64,000 bases of DNA from Symplocastrum torsivum CPER-KK1 (GTDB taxonomy: Bacteria; Cyanobacteriota; Cyanobacteriia; Cyanobacteriales; Coleofasciculaceae). Made by a program: the position numbers and the translations under genes. The stretch's first letter is position 1. Every line of letters starts with the position of its first letter. Shown here piece by piece: positions 55,740 to 63,309 of this stretch. The stretch is from positions 62,001 to 126,000 of the forward strand of contig JAHHIF010000002.1 of the NCBI GenBank assembly GCA_019358875.1, in the 5' to 3' direction. The notes beneath the pieces were generated by a model, which had not been told where the DNA came from, made no database searches, and saw only the letters and a list, made by a program, of their open reading frames with translations.

Positions 55740-58700
55740 ATGAAAAATGAAATCATTGAGGGATATCGACTTTCTCCTCAACAAAAGCATCTGTGGTCAT
55801 TGCAACAATTTGATGCAACACTACCTTACCGCGTTCAGTACGCTATTCTTATCGAGGGAAATCTCGATCCAAAACGTTTAGAACTCGCCTTAGAGAACGT
55901 TGTCAATCGACATGAGATTCTTCGTACAACCTTCCGCTGCTTACCAGGAATGACCATTCCTCTTCAGGTCATCACTGACAGCAGTACCTTATCAATTCAT
56001 TATCACGACTTAAGAAGTTTAGACACTCAAGAACAAGAGGTTAAATGTGACACCCTCTTTGATGAAGTACTTCAACGACATTTAACTCTTGAAGATGGGA
56101 TATCTTTCTATGCATCTCTAGTTATTCTATCGTCTCAAAAGCATTATCTGATTATTAGTCTTCCTGCTCTTTGTGCCGATATAGCCACCCTCCTGAATTT
56201 AGTAAACGAAGTTATCAACTCATATGCTACAAATCATAAAAATGGACAATTATTAGATAGACCTACTCAGTATGTTGATATTGCTGAATGGCAAAATGAA
56301 CTCTTAGAATCAGAAGATACAAAAACAGGAGTAGAGTTTTGGCAAAGACAGAACTTTGATGCTGCTTTTTGCTTAAGGCTACCTTTTGAAAATAAATTTG
56401 ATGAAATAATAGATTTTCAACCTAACTCTCTGAATCTCAGATTCAATCACGATTTAGTATCAAAGATAGAAGTACTGGCTGAGAAGTATAATAGTTCACT
56501 CTCTGTATTTTTATTGACTTGCTGGCAGATTCTGCTATGGCGTGTTACCGGACAGCAAACGATTATTGTAGGTAGGGCTTTCAATGGCAGAAAATATGAG
56601 GAGTTAGAGCAAGCGCTAGGTTTGCTTGCAAAACATTTACCGATAACTGGTCATCTAGAGAGGAAACTAAAGTTCAGTGAAATTATTAAGCAAGCTGACG
56701 AATCAGTTAGTGAGTGTTACAAGTGGCAAGAGTACTTTGATTGGGATAAAGTGCTCAATTTAACTGAGAATAACCAAGAGCCAGCATTTTTCCCCTTTAG
56801 TTTTGATTATTCAGAACAGCCTGAAATTTATTGCACTAATGAACTGTCATTCTCAGTTGATAAGCAGTATGTGTGTTTTGACCGATTCAAGGTTAAACTC
56901 TCCTGTCTCCGCCAAAATGATTCTATAACCGTAGAATTTCAATACGATTCATCTTTATTGGATGTAGAAACTATTGAACGCTTGGCGAGTCAGTTTCAGA
57001 CGTTGTTAGAAAGTGCTGTCAAACATCCCGAAGTAGAAATCGGAAAACTAGAAATTCTCAAGCCTAGCGATCGCAAACAACTATTAGTCGAATTCAACCA
57101 GACGCACGCCGATTATCCGCTAGATCGTTGCATCCATCAACTCTTCGAGGAACAAGCAGAACGCACACCAGACAGTGTTGCTGTTGTCTTTGAAGACCAG
57201 CAGCTAACTTATGCTGAACTAAACAGGCGATCTAATCAACTGGCTCATCACCTCCAGCGACTGGGAGTTAAACCAGATGTGTTGGTGGGACTGTTTGTAG
57301 AGCGTTCTCTCGACCTGATTATAGGACTCCTCGGTATCCTCAAAGCTGGCGCAGCCTACGTTCCGCTAGACCCTGCTTTACCCAAAGAGAGTTTAGCGTT
57401 TAGGTTACAGGATGCCGGAGTATCGGTTCTTTTGACTCAACAACAGTTAGCCGAAAAGCTTTGCGATCGCACAGCGCAGGTGATATGTTTAGACACCGAT
57501 TGGGAGGTTATCGACCGAGAGAGTCAAGAAAATCTTAGCAGCGACGTTAAATCAGAGAATTTAGTCTATGTTCTGTTCACCTCTGGCTCAACAGGTAAAC
57601 CCAAAGGCGTTGCTGTCGAGCATCGGCAACTGCTTAATTATGTAAATGCGATCGCAGAAAAGCTAGACCTTTCCGTCTGTACCAGTTTTGCCACCGTTTC
57701 CACCTTTGCCGCCGACTTAGGCAACACAACTATTTTCCCTTCTCTATGTAGTGGCGGGTGTCTCCATGTAATATCATCTGAGCGTGCATCCAATCCAGAA
57801 GCACTAGCCGACTATTTTCAACGCCATGCGATCGACTGTCTCAAGATTGTTCCATCTCACCTTACCGCTTTACTAACCTCTTCTAATCCCAAACGCATCT
57901 TGCCTCGGCAACGGCTAATTCTTGGTGGTGAAGCTTGTAGTTGGACGTTGATTGAGCAAATTCAACAATTAACCCCACAGTGTCAGATTTTCAACCACTA
58001 CGGGCCAACAGAAACCACCGTAGGCGTACTAACCTACCCAATAACCAACAATCCATCCGCTACATCTACCCCCCTTAAAAAGGGGGGCAAGGGGGGATCG
58101 AAATTTACTGCCACTGTTCCGATTGGTCGTCCCATTGCAAACACCCAAATCTATCTGCTGGACTCTGAGGGGCAACCCGTCCCCATTGGCGTACCAGGAG
58201 AATTACATATTGGCGGTGCGGGAGTTGCCAGGGGCTATCTAAATCAATCTGAACTGACTGCCGAGAAGTTCATTAATAACCCCTTCTTAGAGAGTGATGA
58301 ACTAGAAGAAAATTCTTCAATTCAAAACTTAAAACTCAAAATTCAAAACTCTTATTTGTATAAAACTGGAGATTTAGCCCGTTACTTACCAGACGGAAAC
58401 ATTGAGTTTATCGGGCGAATTGACAACCAAGTCAAAATTCACGGCTTCCGCATAGAGCTAGGTGAGATTGAAGCCGCCCTAAGACAACACCCTAGCATCA
58501 GCGAAACCGTAGTCATAGCGAGAGAGGACGAACCAGGCAGAAAACACCTCGTAGCTTATGTTGTCCCTAACGAACAACCTAAAAATCCAAAATCCAAACT
58601 CCAAAATCTAAAATCGAGCGACCTGCGCGGCTTCCTACAGGAAAAGTTACCCGAATACATGGTTCCATCAGCGTTCGTGCGGCTGAAAGCTCTACCCCTG

Positions 58701-61700
58701 ACACCAAATGGTAAGGTAGACCGCCAAGCACTGCCAGCCCCGGACATGGCTCGATCTAATTTGGAAGAAACATTTGTCGCACCTCGCACGACGGCTGAGA
58801 AAATTCTGGCTGAGATTTGGACTCAGATTCTCCAACTTGAAACGGTAGGAATCCACGATAACTTCTTCGAGTTGGGTGGAGATTCCATCCTCAGTATGCA
58901 AATTATCGCCAAAGCTAACCAGGCTGGTCTGCAACTGTCCCCCAAGCAACTGTTTGAGCATCAAACTATTGCCGAACTTGCAGCCGTGGCTGGCACGAAT
59001 CGAACGATTCAAGCCGAACAGGGTCTAGTGATGGGTTCAGTGCCGCTTACCCCCATTCAACACTGGTTCTTTGAACAAAATCTTCCCGATTCGCACCACT
59101 GGAACCAGGCTGTTTTGCTGGAAGTGCAGCAAGCGATCGCTCCGGTACTATTAGAGCAAGCGCTGCAGAAATTGCTCGAACACCACGATGCTCTACGCCT
59201 GCGCTTTGTTCGCCAGGAATCGGGGTGGCAGCAGGTTAACGCCAGTCCTGACGCAATCGTGCCGTTTACCCACGTCGATTTGTCAACCGTGTCAGAGATA
59301 GAGCAAGAATCTGCTATCTCTGACGCTGCTACCAAACTCCAAACCAGCCTAAATCTCTCCTCAGGGCCACTGGTGCAAGTGGTTCTGTTTGACTTGGGTG
59401 CATCTAAGAATGTATTTGAAAAGTCACCTAATCCCCCTAACCTCCTCACTAAAGCTCCGGCTTCCCTACAAGGGAATGGAGGAACTGGACTCCCCTCTCC
59501 TAAGAGGAGAGGGGCTGGGGGAGAGGTTAAGCCCAGTCGCCTGCTGATTATCATCCACCACCTAGCCGTTGATGGCGTTTCCTGGCGAATTTTGTTAGAA
59601 GACCTCCAAACCGCCTACCAGCAAATTAACCAAGGCGAAGCTATCCAACTACCACCGAAAACTACTTCCTTCAAGCATTGGGCGGAACGATTGCAGGAGT
59701 ACGCACAGTCAGCAACACTCCAGCAAGAGTTGGACTACTGGCTGGCTGAGTCTCGTCAGCAGATTGTTCACCTACCGATAGACTTTCCTGGAGGCAACAA
59801 TAGCGTAGCTGAAGCTTGCACAGTATCGGTAACTCTCAGTCGGGAAGAAACCCAAGTGCTGCTACAAGCAGTACCAGCAGCATATCAAACCCAAATCAAC
59901 GAGGTTCTACTTGCAGCGCTGATGCAAGCGTTCGCTCAGTGGACAGGTGAACGTTCTTTGCTTATTGATCTAGAAGGTCATGGACGGGAAGCAATTTTCG
60001 ATGATGTAGATTTGTCGCGGACTGTCGGCTGGTTTACGACCATCTTCCCCGTATTGCTGGATATTGAGGAAGCTTCTAGTCTGAGAGATGCCCTGAAGGC
60101 AGTCAAAGAGCAGTTGCGGCGTATCCCTAATCGAGGCATTGGCTATGGCGTGCTGCGATATCTCTCAAAATCCTTGCAACTACATTCACCGAAGGCTGAA
60201 ATTCGGTTTAACTATCTGGGTCAGACTGACCAGATATTCCAAGAGTCATCTTTGTTTAAACCCGCTCAAGAGTCCTGCGGAGTGGCGCGCAGCCTGCGGG
60301 GAAACCGAAGCTATCTGCTAGATATCAATGGAATTGTTGCAGAAGGGCAACTACGACTGGATTGGACGTACAGCAAGGCAATTCATCGTCAAGCCACGAT
60401 TGAACGGTTGGCTGAGAGTTTTATAGAAGCGTTGCGGGAATTGATTAACTGCTGCCAGTCCCTTGAGGCTAAAGGGTATACTCCTTCTGACTTACCAAAA
60501 GCATCTACCCCAACGGGTAAGGTAACTGTTGCAGCTTTAAACGCTGAAGCTGTACTCGACCCCAGCATCTACCCTGATACATCATTTGAGCCTACAACTG
60601 AGCCATCTCATATCTTCTTGACTGGAGCAACAGGCTTTGTAGGAGCGTTTTTACTCTACGAACTCCTCCAACAAACTACGGCTGATATTTATTGCTTAGT
60701 CCGTTCCCCCAATGCCGAGTTAGGGAAAAAGAGACTTCAAAGCCATCTCGAATCCTATTTGCTCTGGGATGAATTGCTAAGCCGCCGCATTATCCCCGTT
60801 GTGGGGGATTTGTCTCAGCCGCTTTTGGGTCTTTCTGAAGAGCAGTTTCAAGTTATGGCTGGCAAAGTTGATGCCATCTATCACAATGCTGCATCGATTA
60901 ATCTCATTCATCCTTACTCTACTCTCAAGGCAGCGAATGTTCTGGGAACGCAAGAAGTGCTGAGGTTAGCTAGTCGCATTAGAGTGAAGCCCGTCCATTA
61001 CATTTCGACCCTTAGCGTTTTGACTTCAGCGAGTCATGCTGAAGTTAAGGGGATTCAAGAACTTTACCGCTTTAACCACAGCCAAGTGCCATCGGGGGGC
61101 TATGGTCAAACTAAATGGGTTGCTGAGAAGTTAGTCGCCACTGCAAGAGATCGCGGATTGCCTGTTTCTATTTATAGGCTGGGGCGCGTATCGGGACACA
61201 GCCAAACGGGTGTCTGTAACACCAACGATCGCCTTTACAGAATGCTCAAAGGCTTTATCGAGCTTGGATTTGCCCCAGATGTAGATACAACAGTGGATAT
61301 GACTCCTGTGGACTATGTGAGTAAAGCGATCGCTCATTTATCCAAGCAAGAACAATCCTTCGGCAAGATATTTCACCTATCTAATCCTCATCCCATCCGC
61401 TCATTCGAGTTGTTTAACTGGATTGGCGAATTTGGCTATCCTATCCAATTGATGTCTCATAATCAGTGGCAAGCCGAGTTTCTCAATGCTGCGGAGCGTT
61501 TCTCAGATAATCCTCTGTACCCACTCATCCCGTTTTTTGCTGGAATGGAAAGCGATCGCACCAGCACTCAAGACTCTTTAGAAAAAACCTCAAACTCAGC
61601 CGCATTAAAGTTTAATTGCCACAATACAACCGAAGGACTGACAAATACCTCAATCGTCTGTCCGTCAGTCAATTCTGAATTGCTCCAGACCTACTTCTCT

Positions 61701-61757
61701 TATCTCATTCAAAGCAGTTTTCTTCATGCCCCACATGTAAGAAATATGTCGTGTTAG
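55740..61757 (+). CDS. NRPS termination module: C* (interface-like)-A(Asp)-T-E-R (thioester reductase)
   Basis: 2005 residues. The N-terminal C* (YRLSPQQKHLWSLQQ) has PALCADI where HHxxxDG should be, so it is non-catalytic. The A domain code is DLTKIGHVGK, an Asp-type code. T (GGDSIL near 1044) and E (HHLAVDGVSW near 1272) follow, then KGYTPSDLP, which resembles a COM donor. A thioester reductase ends the protein (about 1615-1960; TGATGFVGAFLLYELL near 1626, catalytic Tyr/Lys in YGQTKWVAEK near 1788). Reductive release to an aldehyde (or alcohol) is expected; there is no thioesterase domain. Repeats are inserted at 58071-58100, 58319-58352, 58580-58615 and 59409-59531. Confidence 0.93.
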   Translation: MKNEIIEGYRLSPQQKHLWSLQQFDATLPYRVQYAILIEGNLDPKRLELALENVVNRHEILRTTFRCLPGMTIPLQVITDSSTLSIHYHDLRSLDTQEQEVKCDTLFDEVLQRHLTLEDGISFYASLVILSSQKHYLIISLPALCADIATLLNLVNEVINSYATNHKNGQLLDRPTQYVDIAEWQNELLESEDTKTGVEFWQRQNFDAAFCLRLPFENKFDEIIDFQPNSLNLRFNHDLVSKIEVLAEKYNSSLSVFLLTCWQILLWRVTGQQTIIVGRAFNGRKYEELEQALGLLAKHLPITGHLERKLKFSEIIKQADESVSECYKWQEYFDWDKVLNLTENNQEPAFFPFSFDYSEQPEIYCTNELSFSVDKQYVCFDRFKVKLSCLRQNDSITVEFQYDSSLLDVETIERLASQFQTLLESAVKHPEVEIGKLEILKPSDRKQLLVEFNQTHADYPLDRCIHQLFEEQAERTPDSVAVVFEDQQLTYAELNRRSNQLAHHLQRLGVKPDVLVGLFVERSLDLIIGLLGILKAGAAYVPLDPALPKESLAFRLQDAGVSVLLTQQQLAEKLCDRTAQVICLDTDWEVIDRESQENLSSDVKSENLVYVLFTSGSTGKPKGVAVEHRQLLNYVNAIAEKLDLSVCTSFATVSTFAADLGNTTIFPSLCSGGCLHVISSERASNPEALADYFQRHAIDCLKIVPSHLTALLTSSNPKRILPRQRLILGGEACSWTLIEQIQQLTPQCQIFNHYGPTETTVGVLTYPITNNPSATSTPLKKGGKGGSKFTATVPIGRPIANTQIYLLDSEGQPVPIGVPGELHIGGAGVARGYLNQSELTAEKFINNPFLESDELEENSSIQNLKLKIQNSYLYKTGDLARYLPDGNIEFIGRIDNQVKIHGFRIELGEIEAALRQHPSISETVVIAREDEPGRKHLVAYVVPNEQPKNPKSKLQNLKSSDLRGFLQEKLPEYMVPSAFVRLKALPLTPNGKVDRQALPAPDMARSNLEETFVAPRTTAEKILAEIWTQILQLETVGIHDNFFELGGDSILSMQIIAKANQAGLQLSPKQLFEHQTIAELAAVAGTNRTIQAEQGLVMGSVPLTPIQHWFFEQNLPDSHHWNQAVLLEVQQAIAPVLLEQALQKLLEHHDALRLRFVRQESGWQQVNASPDAIVPFTHVDLSTVSEIEQESAISDAATKLQTSLNLSSGPLVQVVLFDLGASKNVFEKSPNPPNLLTKAPASLQGNGGTGLPSPKRRGAGGEVKPSRLLIIIHHLAVDGVSWRILLEDLQTAYQQINQGEAIQLPPKTTSFKHWAERLQEYAQSATLQQELDYWLAESRQQIVHLPIDFPGGNNSVAEACTVSVTLSREETQVLLQAVPAAYQTQINEVLLAALMQAFAQWTGERSLLIDLEGHGREAIFDDVDLSRTVGWFTTIFPVLLDIEEASSLRDALKAVKEQLRRIPNRGIGYGVLRYLSKSLQLHSPKAEIRFNYLGQTDQIFQESSLFKPAQESCGVARSLRGNRSYLLDINGIVAEGQLRLDWTYSKAIHRQATIERLAESFIEALRELINCCQSLEAKGYTPSDLPKASTPTGKVTVAALNAEAVLDPSIYPDTSFEPTTEPSHIFLTGATGFVGAFLLYELLQQTTADIYCLVRSPNAELGKKRLQSHLESYLLWDELLSRRIIPVVGDLSQPLLGLSEEQFQVMAGKVDAIYHNAASINLIHPYSTLKAANVLGTQEVLRLASRIRVKPVHYISTLSVLTSASHAEVKGIQELYRFNHSQVPSGGYGQTKWVAEKLVATARDRGLPVSIYRLGRVSGHSQTGVCNTNDRLYRMLKGFIELGFAPDVDTTVDMTPVDYVSKAIAHLSKQEQSFGKIFHLSNPHPIRSFELFNWIGEFGYPIQLMSHNQWQAEFLNAAERFSDNPLYPLIPFFAGMESDRTSTQDSLEKTSNSAALKFNCHNTTEGLTNTSIVCPSVNSELLQTYFSYLIQSSFLHAPHVRNMSC
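58071..58100 (+). repeat. GC-rich hairpin repeat in the second Asp A domain
   Basis: CCCCCTTAAAAAGGGGG followed by GCAAGGGGGGATC. It adds about nine residues (KKGGKGGSK) after the segment NNPSATSTP, which it shares with the first Asp module. Confidence 0.5.
58319..58352 (+). repeat. Heptanucleotide-like AT-rich repeat
   Basis: Tandem TTCAAAA/CTCAAAA-type units (AATTCAAAACTTAAAACTC...) encode an IQNLKLKIQN run just before the A7 motif YKTGD. Confidence 0.45.
58580..58615 (+). repeat. Heptanucleotide CCAAAAT repeat
   Basis: AAAAATCCAAAATCCAAACT and following units encode a KNPKSKLQNLKS run in the loop before the LRGFLQEKLPEYM motif. Confidence 0.55.
59409..59531 (+). repeat. Palindromic repeat insertion in the E domain of the last NRPS
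   Basis: 123 bp, exactly 41 codons, between FDLGASK and PSRLLIIIHHLAVDG. Paralogous E domains read FDLGANKPGRLLLVIHH and FDLGDSQRLLIVIHH with no insert. It shares CTCACTAAAGCTCCGG and GGGGCTGGGGGAGAGGT with the copies at 48891-49050 and, reversed, parts of 29249-29430. TAAG occurs at both edges. Confidence 0.7.
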
Positions 61758-61772
61758 CTGACAAAAATTTCC

Positions 61773-61819
61773 AGTCCATTTTAATGGACTTCAGCTATGA
61801 GCTAGGGATTTGAATCCCT
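61773..61819 (+). repeat. Double-hairpin repeat between NRPS and aminotransferase
   Basis: AGTCCATT (61773-61780) pairs with AATGGACT (61783-61790), and AGGGATT (61804-61810) pairs with AATCCCT (61813-61819). The two perfect hairpins are joined by TCAGCTATGAGCT. This looks like a dispersed cyanobacterial REP-type unit. It could also attenuate or stabilise the operon mRNA. Confidence 0.5.
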
Positions 61820-61881
61820 GGCGGATTACAGCGTAGTTACAACCTCTAAAACTAACCAACATTTACCTCCATAACCCTAAA

Positions 61882-63300
61882 ATGCAAACAACAGACAGCA
61901 CAATTTCACGCCAACAAAAGTATCTACATGAACTAATTGAACGCTACACTAAGCGGACAAAAACCTCCAAACAACTCACCCAAACCTATCGTCCAGTTCT
62001 CGCAGATATTAGAGCCTCCGAAGGGTTTAGCCTCCCCTTCAAAGAACTTTTCTATCCCATCGTTGCCCAGCGCTCTCTTGGCTCCCGAATATGGGATGTG
62101 GATGGAAATGAATATATTGATATCATGATGGGCTTAGGAGTTAATCTCTTTGGTCACAATCCGCCCTTCATAAAAGAAGCCCTAGAAGAGCAACTTGAGA
62201 AAGGCATACAAATCGGCCCTCAATCAGAATTTGCTGGTGAAGTTGCAGAGTTGATTTGCGAACTCACAGGAATGGAGCGAGTTGCGTTTAGCAATACGGG
62301 TACAGAAGCGGTGATGACGGCGATACGATTAGCACGATCGGCAACAAACCGCAATAAAATTGCGTTATTTTCAGGCTCTTATCACGGTCATTTTGATGGA
62401 ACATTAGTTAAAGCAAAAACAATAGATGGAAATCTACAGATAGTTCCCATTGCTCCAGGAATACCCCCATCTGTTGTAGAAGATGTTTTGGTTTTAGAGT
62501 ATGGAAATCCTCAGTCACTCGATGCGATCGCAGCCCACAAGCAAGAATTAGCCGCTGTTTTAGTTGTACCTGTACAAACAACACGACCTGACTTACAGCC
62601 CAAAACATTTCTCCATCAACTGAGACAATTAACTCAAGAATCAGGAATCGCCTTAATCTTTGATGAAATGGTAACAGGCTTTCGCATTCATCCGGGTGGC
62701 GCACAGGCATGGTTTGGCGTTGAAGCCGACTTAGCCACTTATGGAAAGATTGTCGGTGGCGGTATGCCGATTGGAATTATTGCGGGAAAGGCTGCCTATA
62801 TGGATGGCATTGATGGCGGTATGTGGAATTATGGCGATGCCTCCTATCCTCAAGCGAAAACAACATTTTTTGCAGGCACTTTTTGTAAGCATCCACTCAC
62901 AATGGCTGCTGCACGATCTGTCCTTAAGCATCTAAAAACTCAAGGGTCTACTCTTCAAGAGCAATTGAATCAACGCACATCGCAGTTTGTTGCAGCCCTA
63001 AATAATTGCTTTGTAGAAAATGCATTGCCTATCCGCATGGCGAATTTTGGCTCACTCTTCGGTCTTGCTTCCTCAGGAAGTTCTGCCCCTTCGGAAAATT
63101 CTACATCTTCGCAGAGCATCGAGTTGTTACGCTATCACCTACTCGAAAGGGGAGTTTATCTACTCCGAGCGGGTGGTTATCTATCTACAGCGCATACCGA
63201 TGCAGATCTTGACTACATTGTCCAAGCGATTAAAGATAGTGCAGAACAACTACGAAATGCAGGCTTGTTACCTCCGCTTTCTCCTAAATTGCCACACTAA
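61882..63300 (+). CDS. Class III PLP aminotransferase (glutamate-1-semialdehyde aminotransferase-like)
   Basis: 472 residues with the GSA-aminotransferase pattern: RIWDVDGNEYIDIMMGLG, FSNTGTEAVMTAIRLAR, SYHGHFDG, LIFDEMVTGFR, and the PLP-binding Lys289 in TYGKIVGGGMPIG. It sits directly after an NRPS ending in a reductase domain and before a type II thioesterase. In myxochelin biosynthesis the related MxcL aminates the aldehyde released by such a reductase, so conversion of the released Asp-derived aldehyde to an amine is the favoured role. A housekeeping HemL role is unlikely given the extended N terminus and context. Confidence 0.85.
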   Translation: MQTTDSTISRQQKYLHELIERYTKRTKTSKQLTQTYRPVLADIRASEGFSLPFKELFYPIVAQRSLGSRIWDVDGNEYIDIMMGLGVNLFGHNPPFIKEALEEQLEKGIQIGPQSEFAGEVAELICELTGMERVAFSNTGTEAVMTAIRLARSATNRNKIALFSGSYHGHFDGTLVKAKTIDGNLQIVPIAPGIPPSVVEDVLVLEYGNPQSLDAIAAHKQELAAVLVVPVQTTRPDLQPKTFLHQLRQLTQESGIALIFDEMVTGFRIHPGGAQAWFGVEADLATYGKIVGGGMPIGIIAGKAAYMDGIDGGMWNYGDASYPQAKTTFFAGTFCKHPLTMAAARSVLKHLKTQGSTLQEQLNQRTSQFVAALNNCFVENALPIRMANFGSLFGLASSGSSAPSENSTSSQSIELLRYHLLERGVYLLRAGGYLSTAHTDADLDYIVQAIKDSAEQLRNAGLLPPLSPKLPH

Positions 63301-63309
63301 ACAACTGCA

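Noticed and set aside
16662..59531. CRISPR array suspected from recurring GC-rich repeats
   Set aside because: Copies are kilobases apart, lie inside coding sequence in both orientations and vary in length; there are no regular spacers.
61758..61881. tRNA gene suspected from paired stems before the aminotransferase
   Set aside because: Only two stems, no T-loop GGTTCGA-type sequence, no anticodon arm and no acceptor stem.
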